DNA of 64,000 nt from assembly GCF_017353185.1 (NCBI RefSeq), contig NZ_JAFMYV010000001.1:124001-188000 (forward strand). Reading direction: 5' to 3'. Within the stretch, counting starts at the first letter, position 1; every line of letters starts with the position of its first letter. Under the pieces are notes generated by a model. It made no database searches, had not been told where the DNA came from, and saw only the letters and a list, made by a program, of their open reading frames with translations. Shown here piece by piece: positions 1-7,810 of this stretch. The DNA comes from Fibrella rubiginis. GTDB taxonomy: Bacteria; Bacteroidota; Bacteroidia; Cytophagales; Spirosomataceae. Position numbers and translations under genes: made by a program.

Positions 1-2399
1 TCGCGAATCGTTTCCCACACCTTACCCCGGTTGGTATCGTCGGGGCGATAGCTGACATAAAAGGCTTTCTGTAAATCTGTCCAACCCGCCTGACTTGTGG
101 CTGATGCGGGTGCCGTGTAAAGCGCCTGCTGCATACCGCGCAGGGTAGCGTCATTACGTGTGGCTGTTTCCCATAACGGCTTTGCCGCCGCCAGGTCACC
201 TGCTTTGGTCATAGCCACAGCCCGGTAGCCTATGGAAAGCGTATCGGTATTCTGCGCGAAAGTGGCCGCAGCCTGCTTATGTAGGCCCTGTTCCAGTTCC
301 AGCAGGCCGAGTGTGGCGCGGTAGGTGGGCGCGGCGCGGGCATCGGTGACGGCCAACTGGGTCAACTGATTGAAGGCTTCATGGTGCCGATGTGCTTTGT
401 ACAGGGCCAGCGCGTTCGCCAGCAACAGTTCATCGCTAACTGTCTGGTTGCCGGGACTGAGCGCGGCACGCTGCAACGTATTGCGCAGGGTGGTATCGGG
501 GTTTGGGACCAGCAATGCGTAATTATAGAGGCTGGCAAATTCCCCTGCACTGAGCGCCGCGTTGGGCCGCGTTTTGGTAATCCGGTTGGGCCTGGGCAGG
601 GTCGTTGTGTCGTGCGAATGTTGCAGGCGCAGGGCCATTCTGTTGGCAACCAGGGCAGGGTCGTCACTATCCGGTATCTGCCCCGCCAGTGTTGAGTCGC
701 TGGTCAGAATTTGTGGATTACGGGCATAAAGCGCCAGCAGATTTGCCAGTGGCACTTCGGCGCGCGGTGTCAGGTCCGCAGCCGACTTCAGGTAGTAGTA
801 GGCCGAATCGGCAATGGCGGTTTTGCCATAGAGGTAGCCCAGGTTGGTGCGTAGCTCGCCGCTATTTGGAAACGTGTGGATACCCCGTTGCAGGGTTTTT
901 ATTGCTTCAAAAAACAGATTTGTCTGCTGAAAGGTGCTGCAAAGGCCGATAAAAGCCTGTGGTGATGGTTGCTTGCGCAGCGCCTGCGAGAAGAAAAGGG
1001 CCGCCGTTGTGGGGTCATTGCGGTAAATCGCTATCGAAGCCAGGGCATAATTGGCTTTGTGCTGCTGAAACTCCTGCGCTACGGATTCCTGGTAATAGGT
1101 CTGCGCCAGATCAGGCTCGTTTTCCGCCTGATAAGCATCGCCCAACGCCGACAGGCAGGCCGCGTAGCCCTGCCGCACCGTAAAATGCCCCGTCGACGCA
1201 CTCACGCTAATGATACCTACTATGCCAGCCAGTCGAAACAGAGGCAGATCGGCCAGGCGCGCTTTGTACAGCACCCTGTACACAGGTAGTTGCTGTTTGT
1301 AGATAGGCAAAAAATTGACCAGCACATAAAGGACCATCAGCAGACCCATGATAAAATGGCTGTAGACGATAGCATCTTCAAACACTTCGATCAGCGGGTC
1401 ATTGGCTGTAGCAAACGCGTAGGCAACAGTCAGGATGGTGAGTACAGCCATGCCTATGTACAGCCCGGCACCAGCGTTCGAAAAAGAAAGCAAACTGCGC
1501 TGTTCCGCGAGTTGCCGGAACCCCCAGAACCCAATCACGATCGACACTGGCAAAATGAGGAAGGGACTGATGGTAAGCGCATCCCAGTCAATGGTCTTGG
1601 TGTTTCGTAGCCAGACAAGCAGCAGGTTGAGCAAATACAATACACTGATGAAGATGAAGTTGACTGCGCCCAGGGGGCGACCATTGGGGCGGCTGACACT
1701 CGTGAGCCAAACGAGGCCGCCCACAATATCGATAGCGATATAGGCTATAAACATAACGCTGATAATGACCAGTCCCGGTAGCGCATAACTCATGAGCAAC
1801 TGTGCCGGATGGACCACCGTAGCCCCCACACTCATGCCCAGTGCGGCCAATACAAACAGCCCGCCAAAGACCAACAGCCGGTTGAGCAGACTCGTGCCTG
1901 TCCGAAAAGCGTGAAAGTAGTAGCTGACCCCACCAAACAGCGCGACCAGCACCAGAAACGGCCATCTGCTCTCACCGGGCAGGCCCAACACCTCAAACCG
2001 ACAGACCGCCAGCAGCAGTACAAACAGGCCCATGGCAATGCGATAGTGTAGCGCCGGCAACCGGCAAATAGCTGCCAGCGTGTAGGAGAGTGCTACGCAG
2101 AGCAAGCCCGCCACAAGCATGGCAACGCCCGGATGCACTTCCATGGGCGATACAGCAAACTGGTTTGTAACGGTTTGGATGCGCCCAGTAATGGGGTACG
2201 TGAGCAGACCGTCGGTGAAACTGTAGAGGGTACCGGGTAAGCTGACCAATTCGCTCAGCACATTCCAGGAAACCACGTTTTCCAGGCCCCGGTAAGCGAC
2301 ATAGGTATAGCCAAGGCCACACAACGCCAGAAGTGTCAGTCCGCTAACCACCACAATCCGGTCTGATTTAGACCAGTTATGCCAAAAGAATAATGCCAT
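1..2399 (-). CDS. Multi-pass membrane protein with C-terminal TPR region (3' end outside window)
   Basis: An open frame of 799 codons runs from the ATG at 2399 to the left edge with no stop, so the C-terminus lies outside the window. The first ~400 residues (beginning MALFFWHNWSKSDRIVVV) are dominated by long hydrophobic segments, roughly nine to eleven membrane spans. From about residue 390 the chain becomes alanine-rich and helical with repeated A-x-Y / Y-x-x-A spacing typical of tetratricopeptide repeats (for example QAFIGLCSTFQQTNLFFEAI). The likely role is an inner-membrane scaffold whose TPR domain binds partners. No catalytic motif is visible, and I do not recognise a named family. The start lies about 100 nt downstream of the tRNA-Leu terminator in the same direction. 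Confidence 0.85.
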   Translation of the reverse strand, partial: MALFFWHNWSKSDRIVVVSGLTLLALCGLGYTYVAYRGLENVVSWNVLSELVSLPGTLYSFTDGLLTYPITGRIQTVTNQFAVSPMEVHPGVAMLVAGLLCVALSYTLAAICRLPALHYRIAMGLFVLLLAVCRFEVLGLPGESRWPFLVLVALFGGVSYYFHAFRTGTSLLNRLLVFGGLFVLAALGMSVGATVVHPAQLLMSYALPGLVIISVMFIAYIAIDIVGGLVWLTSVSRPNGRPLGAVNFIFISVLYLLNLLLVWLRNTKTIDWDALTISPFLILPVSIVIGFWGFRQLAEQRSLLSFSNAGAGLYIGMAVLTILTVAYAFATANDPLIEVFEDAIVYSHFIMGLLMVLYVLVNFLPIYKQQLPVYRVLYKARLADLPLFRLAGIVGIISVSASTGHFTVRQGYAACLSALGDAYQAENEPDLAQTYYQESVAQEFQQHKANYALASIAIYRNDPTTAALFFSQALRKQPSPQAFIGLCSTFQQTNLFFEAIKTLQRGIHTFPNSGELRTNLGYLYGKTAIADSAYYYLKSAADLTPRAEVPLANLLALYARNPQILTSDSTLAGQIPDSDDPALVANRMALRLQHSHDTTTLPRPNRITKTRPNAALSAGEFASLYNYALLVPNPDTTLRNTLQRAALSPGNQTVSDELLLANALALYKAHRHHEAFNQLTQLAVTDARAAPTYRATLGLLELEQGLHKQAAATFAQNTDTLSIGYRAVAMTKAGDLAAAKPLWETATRNDATLRGMQQALYTAPASATSQAGWTDLQKAFYVSYRPDDTNRGKVWETIR

Positions 2400-2465
2400 A
2401 TAAAGCAAACGAAAAACTCCCGCCATCCGCATACAGACGGGTTTATTTGGGTGAATTGGAAACAC

Positions 2466-2491
2466 AAAAAGCACTGAAGATCAGTGCTTTT
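2466..2491 (-). terminator. Intrinsic terminator after tRNA-Leu
   Basis: On the minus strand an AAGCACTGA / TCAGTGCTT stem with a 3-nt loop is followed by a T run. It begins 9 nt past the tRNA-Leu 3' end, so it should end the tRNA transcript before the membrane/TPR gene. Confidence 0.85.
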
Positions 2492-2499
2492 GTACTCCG

Positions 2500-2827
2500 T
2501 ACCAGGAGCGGGAGTCGAACCCGCACGGGCTTGTGGCCCACAGGATTTTCTTACCAACTACAGCTTTCGCTGCTCATCCCGCCACGGCGGGAGATTTGTG
2601 GTCTGGACTTTCTCTTCACCTTATTTCAGACTGTCTGAAACGTAGGTGCCGCCTGTTAAGTCTCTACACCTTCCACATCAACATGGTGCTGATGGGCTTG
2701 GCTCGGGATTGCCAATCGAACTAATTCGACAAGGTTTCCCCGAATTTAAGCGGTTCTACTGCAAACGTTTCCATTCGCGCACTCAACTTGTTAAGTCCGG
2801 CGTGTCTACCGATTCCACCATCCCGGC
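2500..2827 (-). tRNA. tRNA-Leu(UAA), split by a group I intron
   Basis: The 5' exon (2793-2827) has acceptor GCCGGGA, a D-arm with GTG/CAC stem, and the anticodon 5' strand CCGGA followed by C-T-T. The 3' exon (2500-2549) starts AAAATCC, then has a long variable arm (GGGC/GCCC), T-arm GCGGG-TTCGACT-CCCGC and acceptor TCCTGGT with discriminator A. Joining the exons gives a 7-nt loop CTTAAAA with anticodon UAA and an 85-nt type II leucine tRNA. CCA is not encoded (the next bases are CGG). The acceptor has two G-U pairs, and the anticodon stem has one C28-U42 mismatch. Between the exons lies a 243-nt insertion. Confidence 0.93.
2550..2792 (-). ncRNA. Group I intron (IC3-like) inside the tRNA-Leu(UAA) anticodon
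   Basis: The insertion lies after the first anticodon base (U|AA), the site known for cyanobacterial and plastid tRNA-Leu introns. Exon bases ACUU pair with intron GAGU (intron nt 9-12), putting a U-G wobble at the 5' splice site. Conserved core blocks are readable on the minus strand: GGCAATCCCGAGCCAA (2698-2713), AGGTGTAGAGACTTAACAGG (within 2652-2674), AAGAGAAAGTCC (within 2600-2616) and a GCGAAAGC tetraloop stem near 2561-2575. The last intron base is G (2550), the expected omega-G. No endonuclease ORF fits. The known reaction is guanosine-initiated self-splicing; activity here is inferred. Confidence 0.92.
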
Positions 2828-2852
2828 AATTCCCGACGAATCGGGTATGTAC

Positions 2853-2879
2853 AAAAAAAGCACCGTTGGTTGCGGTGCC
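2853..2879 (-). terminator. Intrinsic terminator between tRNA-Gly and tRNA-Leu
   Basis: The minus strand has a GGCACCG stem and its complement CGGTGC around a short loop, followed by seven T. It lies 8 nt past the encoded CCA of tRNA-Gly and 26 nt before tRNA-Leu, so read-through or a second promoter is needed for tRNA-Leu. Confidence 0.8.
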
Positions 2880-2886
2880 TTCATTG

Positions 2887-2962
2887 TGGAGCGAAAGACG
2901 GGGTTCGAACCCGCGACCTCGACCTTGGCAAGGTCGCGCTCTACCAGCTGAGCTACTTTCGC
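2887..2962 (-). tRNA. tRNA-Gly(GCC)
   Basis: A complete cloverleaf: acceptor GCGAAAG/CTTTCGC, D-arm AGCTCAGCTGGTAGAGC, anticodon arm CGACC-TTGCCAA-GGTCG (anticodon GCC), T-arm CGGGTTCGAACCCCG, discriminator T and an encoded CCA (2887-2889). It is read from the promoter at 3006-3036. Confidence 0.97.
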
Positions 2963-3005
2963 GTTTACCGCCTTCAGACCTTCTATCGTCAGCGATTTGA
3001 TGATG

Positions 3006-3036
3006 CAAAAGTAGGTTAATACTGGATGTTTGTCAA
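3006..3036 (-). promoter_or_regulatory. Bacteroidota-type promoter for tRNA-Gly
   Basis: On the minus strand TTGACA (3031-3036) is followed at about 20 nt by TACTTTTG (3006-3013), a perfect match to the TAnnTTTG -7 box of the Bacteroidota primary sigma factor. It lies 43 nt upstream of tRNA-Gly. Confidence 0.8.
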
Positions 3037-3132
3037 GGTCTGAAGCCTAAAAAAGTTGCCCTTTTTCAGTGGTATCGTCCTGAATGGACTAATAATTAGC
3101 CAGTTATCGGGCTTTCGTTGATCGCCGAAAAT

Positions 3133-4035
3133 TTAAAAATCAGTAATACGAATGCGATTGTGGCCAGACTTACGCCTGATCTGATACATGATGCCAACCG
3201 ACAATGATGCCCACTTATCGCGGTTGGTGCTCAGCACGGTTTTGCCATAAATAGCACCACCCAGCGGCATATCTATCGTTGAGTTATCATTCTCTCTGGT
3301 GGCATCCAGCTTGTCAGAAGCCACGAAATTGTATCGCAGATCGGCGTAGATACTCAGCGCGGTGCTAAGCATCCGGTTGTAGCGTAGACCCAGAGGTACC
3401 ACAAACTCGCGTGTTGCTGTAGTCCCGGCGTCGCCCCTGGCTGTTACGTTGTCCGATTGTGTTTTATGGCTGCCGCTACCATTGGTATAGCGCTGTAACT
3501 TGCCCGTAGTGAGTGAACTGGCAGTGGCGTCAAACGCAATAAGCCCCACGCCAATATAAAAGTCGATGTTGCTTTTGGTATTCCTGTGGTCGCGGTTGGT
3601 GTCAAAATTGTCGGGCGATAATTGTCCGTTGGTGGGGCTGGTGGTTATCTGCCGGGGCTTACCTGCTATTAACCGTGTCAGGTTAAACGTACCACCGACG
3701 GCCCCCTGAATGTAGGACGCTGACGCTTTTGAATTGTAGTAGTCGGACTGTTGCGCCCCCAGTGAGCCAACGTCGCCAAGTAAGGTGACGGCCACTACCG
3801 AACTGATGGGATAACTAGCGTTTAGCCCGGCACCGAAACCAAAGTTAGGCGTCGATAAATCACCGTATAGCTGGGTAAGCCCAAGGTTGAGGCCAATGCG
3901 AAGAAGTGGACGCCCGTTTGTCGAATCGGGTAGTTGGATACTGGCGATTGGTTGAACAGGTGCCTGCGCAAATGCGGGAAAGTTGGATAGTGAAGCTAGT
4001 CCCAATAGAGCGACCGAACGGTACAGAGTTTTCAT
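3133..4035 (-). CDS. Putative outer-membrane beta-barrel protein
   Basis: 300 aa from the ATG at 4035; the frame extends two codons upstream only through a TTG. Residues 1-24 form a signal peptide ending near FPAFAQ. The mature part alternates hydrophobic and polar residues and is rich in Gly, Tyr and Asn (for example GLTQLYGDLSTPNFGFGAGL), and it ends in an aromatic residue (ITDF), as outer-membrane barrels commonly do. A Ser/Asn/Thr-rich stretch in the middle (around QITTSPTNGQLSPDNFDTN) is probably an extracellular loop. I see no enzyme motif. The promoter should lie in the AT-rich 357-bp spacer upstream. The barrel call is moderately secure; the function is unknown. Confidence 0.75.
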   Translation of the reverse strand: MKTLYRSVALLGLASLSNFPAFAQAPVQPIASIQLPDSTNGRPLLRIGLNLGLTQLYGDLSTPNFGFGAGLNASYPISSVVAVTLLGDVGSLGAQQSDYYNSKASASYIQGAVGGTFNLTRLIAGKPRQITTSPTNGQLSPDNFDTNRDHRNTKSNIDFYIGVGLIAFDATASSLTTGKLQRYTNGSGSHKTQSDNVTARGDAGTTATREFVVPLGLRYNRMLSTALSIYADLRYNFVASDKLDATRENDNSTIDMPLGGAIYGKTVLSTNRDKWASLSVGIMYQIRRKSGHNRIRITDF

Positions 4036-4392
4036 CAGCAATTGATAGATTGTTTGTACAGAGAATGGGCTAAAGATAGAACGAATGATTGAGTATTTAT
4101 CTATTCATTCTGCATATGTTATTTTTAAGTATAGCTGGGTAGAAGCTGCGGTCGATTCATTTGGCTCATCTGTATTTTAATGTTGACCGATATGCAATTC
4201 ATTACTGTCCAAAGCCGAACATAGATGTCCGAAATCGTACACGAAAATTATAGATAGGCTGTTGATTGTCAGCATGATGACTACGTGGCCTTTATATTGA
4301 TGCAGGTATTTTGACTGCTGGACAGATATTCGTGCAACTATGCCTAATGCTTCTGCATCTTTATTGATAATACACACATAACCGCCCTGCTT
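4036..4392. other. AT-rich divergent intergenic region without a gene
   Basis: This 357-bp stretch separates the divergent outer-membrane and DUF4097 genes. It is clearly more AT-rich than its surroundings and should hold both promoters. A TATCTTTA sequence on the minus strand near 4070 is a plausible -7 element for the leftward gene. I found no RNA gene or convincing hairpin; the 79-codon minus frame inside has no recognisable content. Confidence 0.5.
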
Positions 4393-5484
4393 ATGAATAC
4401 TGCATTCGTTACCCAATTTATACCCGTTCTATTGGTTGTTGGTCAGACACTGGCTACGGGTGCTCCAGCAGCCAATCCGGAAACAGCTACTACGGTTCAG
4501 GCGGCGTTGGTAGATGACAATGACGACACGCCCTACAAAACGTTATCGTTTACAAACATCAATTTGGTGCGCGCTCAGACGTCGGGCGGTGGGCTAACCG
4601 TAGAAGGCGGTTCGGGCAATGGTGTGAAAGTTGAGATGTTCATTCGCGGCAACAATGGTAATGGTAGCCTCAGCAAGGATGAAATTGAAGAACGTTTAAA
4701 AGATTACGAAGTATCGATTCGGCAGGAGGGTAATACGGTGGTAGCTATTGCCAAGCAGCGTAGCTCATTTGGGTGGAACTGGAAAAGAGGATTAAGTATC
4801 AGTTTCAAATTCACTACGCCCCGCAATATGTCCACCAACATCAGTACGTCGGGGGGTGGTATCAAGATGAGCCACCTGACGGGCAAGCAACGGTTCGAGA
4901 CGTCGGGCGGTGGTATCAACCTGACTGATCTGAAAGGCGACATCGAAGGAAACACCTCGGGTGGGGGCATTAAACTAACTGAATGCCGCGACCGCGTGGT
5001 CGTTGAAACGTCGGGGGGGAGCATTGACGCCAGCAACTCCAGTGGCAACCTGAAAATGCATACCTCTGGCGGGGGCATCCGAATCAGTAATCTCAACGGC
5101 ATAATCAACGTGGAAACGTCGGGGGGTAGCATTACCGGCGACCGGATCGACGGGGAACTGAAAGCGGGCACGTCGGGTGGGGGTATCCGTATCCGCGACA
5201 TGGCGGGCAGCATCGACGCCGAAACCAGTGCCGGTAGCGTGGAAGTGAACTTCACCCGCGTAGATAAATACGTGAAGCTGGAAACCTCAGCGGGGAGTGT
5301 ACGGGTACAGATGCCCATGGACAAAGGCATGAGCCTGGACCTGAGCGGCAGCCGCGTGAGTGCACCGCTGAGCAACTTTAGCGGTTCGGCAGAGCGTGAC
5401 CGGATTGTAGGTAAAACCAACGGCGGCGGCATCCCGGTTGTCCTGTCGGCCACGGCGGGCAGCGTGTCTATCAACCAGCAATAA
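4393..5484 (+). CDS. DUF4097-family beta-solenoid surface protein
   Basis: 363 aa. Residues 1-30 resemble a signal sequence. From about residue 55 the protein is a ladder of short beta strands: the motif T-S-G-G-G-I or E-T-S-G-G-S-I recurs roughly every 20 residues between ~150 and 300 (TSGGGIKMSHLTG, TSGGGIRISNLNG, TSAGSVRVQM). This is the pattern of DUF4097 / putative-adhesin repeats, which fold as a beta helix with one rung per repeat. It is likely exported to the envelope; no ligand is known. It stands alone and is followed by a strong terminator. The regular GGGI codons also create a long antisense open frame, which is an artefact. Confidence 0.85.
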   Translation: MNTAFVTQFIPVLLVVGQTLATGAPAANPETATTVQAALVDDNDDTPYKTLSFTNINLVRAQTSGGGLTVEGGSGNGVKVEMFIRGNNGNGSLSKDEIEERLKDYEVSIRQEGNTVVAIAKQRSSFGWNWKRGLSISFKFTTPRNMSTNISTSGGGIKMSHLTGKQRFETSGGGINLTDLKGDIEGNTSGGGIKLTECRDRVVVETSGGSIDASNSSGNLKMHTSGGGIRISNLNGIINVETSGGSITGDRIDGELKAGTSGGGIRIRDMAGSIDAETSAGSVEVNFTRVDKYVKLETSAGSVRVQMPMDKGMSLDLSGSRVSAPLSNFSGSAERDRIVGKTNGGGIPVVLSATAGSVSINQQ

Positions 5485-5534
5485 GCGTGTCCGCCCGCGA
5501 ACGGCAGCTGTCCGATTACGGACGAGGCGATTAC

Positions 5535-5570
5535 AAAAAAGCCCCAAATCACACGATTTGGGGCTTTTTT
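5535..5570. terminator. Bidirectional intrinsic terminator
   Basis: The stem GCCCCAAATC / GATTTGGGGC with an ACAC loop is flanked by six A on the left and six T on the right, so it works in both directions. It lies between the convergent DUF4097 and Uma2-like genes. Confidence 0.92.
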
Positions 5571-5612
5571 GTGCCGTGGCACACCGATTGACTAGGTATG
5601 TTTGTAGGGAGA

Positions 5613-6080
5613 TTACTCGGTTTGCAGGAATTTGTTCAGGTCAAGCCCTAACTGTTCAGAAACCGATGTCTCTTGTAGTAAACCACCGTTGACCACTTGA
5701 TAGTGATACCAGATTTGAGTTTTGTAATCATAAATGAAGCCATCCAGAATGCCATACAGGTCTTCATCAATCAACTTAATTATTTTGCGCATATCCTGTT
5801 TTAATCCAGCCCTATGGCTAACCTCGATGATAATGGGTATGGTATCGTTATCATTATTGGCCAAAATGAGATCTGGCGTTGGACTAGCCCCACCTTCGTC
5901 AACCATCGTTTCGGGTAGTGGCTCCAGGGCCAATGTTTTTTCCTGAAAATGCATATGACCCAAACCCGCCATTAGTTTGGCAATAATCCGCTGATGGACG
6001 CGGGGGTGGTACCGCACCCGGTCATAAGTGCCCACGTCGTCGTGCAAAAGCAGCGGGCCGTCGAAATAGGGATGGTACAT
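5613..6080 (-). CDS. Uma2-like (DUF820) PD-(D/E)XK nuclease-fold protein
   Basis: 155 aa from the ATG at 6080; the frame can be extended to a TTG at 6104 but that nearly abuts the divergent ABC gene. The Uma2 pattern is visible: P-D-L-I-L (Asp70), I-I-I-E-V-S (Glu86), then D96-x-x-K99 and a closing Y-G-x-x-D-G-F-I-Y-D. In this family these acidic residues and the lysine build a restriction-endonuclease-like core, but a biological role is seldom known. The first ~60 residues (Y-D-R-V-R-Y-H-P-R-V-H-Q) replace the usual N-terminal helix. No partner gene is present. The fold call is fairly secure; function is unknown. Confidence 0.65.
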   Translation of the reverse strand: MYHPYFDGPLLLHDDVGTYDRVRYHPRVHQRIIAKLMAGLGHMHFQEKTLALEPLPETMVDEGGASPTPDLILANNDNDTIPIIIEVSHRAGLKQDMRKIIKLIDEDLYGILDGFIYDYKTQIWYHYQVVNGGLLQETSVSEQLGLDLNKFLQTE

Positions 6081-6116
6081 AAATTTAGCAGTCAACCTTG
6101 TCAAATATAACCGATT

Positions 6117-6797
6117 ATGATCGAGCTAATCAACGTGGCCAAGCACTACCCCGCCGGGTTTGGCCGTACCTACGTGTTGCGGAATATTAACCTGACCATC
6201 GACCAGGGCGAGTTTGTTTCCATCATGGGCCCCAGCGGTTCGGGCAAGAGTACGCTGCTCCACATTTTGGGTATGCTGGAAGAACCCTCGGAGGGCGAAT
6301 ACCGCTTTCTGGACGAACCCGTGCAGAAGCTGTCGGAGAAAAAGCGCACTGAACTACACCGGAGCCACATCGGGTTTGTGTTCCAGGCCTATCACCTCAT
6401 CGACGAACTGACGGTGTATGAAAACATTGAAACCCCACTGCTCTACAAAGGGGTGTCGGGCGCTGAACGCAAAAGCCGCGTGGCCGACGTGCTGGATCGG
6501 TTCAACATTGTAGCTAAAAAAGACCTGTTTCCCAGTCAGTTGTCGGGGGGGCAGCAGCAACTGGTGGGGGTGGCGCGGGCCATCGTGGCGCAACCTAAGG
6601 TCATCTTCGCCGATGAGCCCACGGGCAACCTGCACTCAGAACAAGCCGCCGAGATTATGGCCCTTTTCCGCGAACTAAACCAGAAAGACGGCGTCACTAT
6701 CGTGCAGGTAACCCACTCAGAAGTCAACGCAGAGTATGGTAATCGCATCGTGCGCCTCAAAGATGGTTGGCTGGTGCCGGAGAAGTTATCAGTCTGA
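6117..6797 (+). CDS. ABC transporter ATP-binding protein, LolD/MacB type
   Basis: 226 aa, the usual length for a stand-alone ATPase of the MacB/LolD/FtsE branch. Walker A GPSGSGKST is at 38-46, the Q-loop at Q90, signature LSGGQQQ at 142-148, Walker B VIFADEP at 162-168 and the switch His at 200. It would power a lipoprotein- or substrate-exporting MacB-like permease in the inner membrane. The residue after the signature is Leu where most relatives have Arg (LSGGQQQLVGVARA). No permease is encoded nearby; the TolC and HlyD genes ~1-3 kb downstream could be partners, but the PabC-like gene lies between them on the other strand. Confidence 0.92.
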   Translation: MIELINVAKHYPAGFGRTYVLRNINLTIDQGEFVSIMGPSGSGKSTLLHILGMLEEPSEGEYRFLDEPVQKLSEKKRTELHRSHIGFVFQAYHLIDELTVYENIETPLLYKGVSGAERKSRVADVLDRFNIVAKKDLFPSQLSGGQQQLVGVARAIVAQPKVIFADEPTGNLHSEQAAEIMALFRELNQKDGVTIVQVTHSEVNAEYGNRIVRLKDGWLVPEKLSV

Positions 6798-6957
6798 AGT
6801 TTACTGTTTGCTGTTGCTTCGCGTTCTAGGCCCTTCGACAAGCTCAGGGTGACAGGTTATAAGAGTAATCATCTTGAGTTGATTTAATTGCCCTGTCACC
6901 CTGAGCTTGTCGAAGGGCCTAGAGCGCGAAGCCTACAGCGCGAAGCAACTGATAACT
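6784..6957. repeat. Nested inverted repeat 1, with CTTCGACAAGCTCAGGGTGACA module
   Basis: The outer arms AGTTATCAGT (6784-6793) and ACTGATAACT (6948-6957) enclose a long inner inverted repeat, 6816-6855 against 6891-6932. The inner repeat consists of GCTTCGCG, CTAGG, then CCTTCGACAAGCTCAGGGTG and GACAGG. The left arm begins inside the last codons of the ABC gene, and the right arm abuts the TAG stop of the PabC-like gene. No T run follows either side. Confidence 0.9.
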
Positions 6958-7734
6958 CTAAACTGAAAACTGCCTCACCGCTTCAATCGGCGTATCCAGC
7001 AATGCCTGGATGCCGTTGACGTTGGCGCAGAAAACGGCGTCGGCATCGGCCAGGACCTCGGGCAGAAACAGGCCCTCCTGCACTGGGTGATTGCGCATGA
7101 TTTGCCGCCGTACAATGCCGTCGATACATCCTGTTTCAAGGGAAGGGGTGAATAGCTGATGGGCTTTTACCCAAAAAATGCTGGAGGCTACGCACTCGGC
7201 AATGTGGCCGTGGGTATCGAGCAGCAGTGCCTCATCGTAGTGGTGCTGCTGTCGGAAAAGGCCCGCCAGCACATAGGGTAGGGCATTGAGCGTCTTAAAA
7301 GGCGAGATTGAAGAGGGCGACAGCCGGACGTCGCGGAAGATACCCAGGCGGGCTTTGCTGGTAATGCCAAAGGGTTCGGTGGGTTGGGCGGTCAGAAGCC
7401 AGTCGGCGGTGTGGGTGGTGGGTGTATAGAGGCCTCCGGGTTGCCGCCATACCTGCAGTTTAAGTCGCGCCGGGCCATTGGCAAGACCGTTTTGCTGCAC
7501 CAGATCCAGTAACGTCGCCCGGAGTTCATCCGTATTGAAGGGCACGGCAGGGGCCAGTTGCAGGGCCGCCATCCCCCGCGTGAGGCGGTCGACATGGTCG
7601 GGCCAAAACCAGAGCTTACCACCCTCGTAGCGGATGGTCTCGAACAAACCGTCGCCGTATTGAAAGGCCCGATTAGTACTCTGAACGCCGAACGAGGCGA
7701 CGGAGAGCACATCCGAATTATAAACCAGATTCAT
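6958..7734 (-). CDS. Aminotransferase class IV, 4-amino-4-deoxychorismate lyase (PabC)-like
   Basis: 258 aa. This is a fold-type IV PLP enzyme: the catalytic lysine is K147 in SPFKTLN, the PLP-contacting glutamate is E180 in HIAECVASSIFWV, and the N-terminal F-Q-Y-G-D-G-L-F-E-T block (24-33) is the class IV signature. Similar proteins convert aminodeoxychorismate to 4-aminobenzoate for folate, or transaminate branched-chain acids. The short length and the FQYGDGLFETIR start favour PabC, but substrate cannot be set from sequence. Its last codons (QFSV-stop) read CAGTTTTCAGTTTAG, which resembles the repeat words seen elsewhere in the window. It is divergent from tolC, with a small CCACCGTTT hairpin between. 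Confidence 0.8.
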   Translation of the reverse strand: MNLVYNSDVLSVASFGVQSTNRAFQYGDGLFETIRYEGGKLWFWPDHVDRLTRGMAALQLAPAVPFNTDELRATLLDLVQQNGLANGPARLKLQVWRQPGGLYTPTTHTADWLLTAQPTEPFGITSKARLGIFRDVRLSPSSISPFKTLNALPYVLAGLFRQQHHYDEALLLDTHGHIAECVASSIFWVKAHQLFTPSLETGCIDGIVRRQIMRNHPVQEGLFLPEVLADADAVFCANVNGIQALLDTPIEAVRQFSV

Positions 7735-7810
7735 GGCGCTTTTCCACCGTTTATCCCAAAACGGTGGTCATGGCGAATGTAAGCATGTAACATTGACCCC
7801 ACAAATACGT

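Noticed and set aside
362..2322. Many short open frames on both strands over 1-2400
   Set aside because: One minus-strand frame of 799 codons covers the stretch without a stop and has clear membrane and TPR features; the others are shadows of it.
2336..3008. Short proteins in the 2336-3008 region
   Set aside because: They lie over the tRNA-Leu/intron and tRNA-Gly genes and their terminators; no coding features.
3040..3132. Ribosomal RNA or riboswitch near the tRNAs
   Set aside because: No conserved rRNA block or riboswitch-like fold is readable in the window.
4177..4416. 79-codon minus frame in the AT-rich spacer
   Set aside because: No recognisable composition, signal or neighbours; overlaps the start of the DUF4097 gene.
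4704..5582. 292-codon antisense frame over the DUF4097 gene
   Set aside because: Created by the regular GGC/GGT-rich repeat codons; translation is Pro/Ser/Leu-rich without structure.
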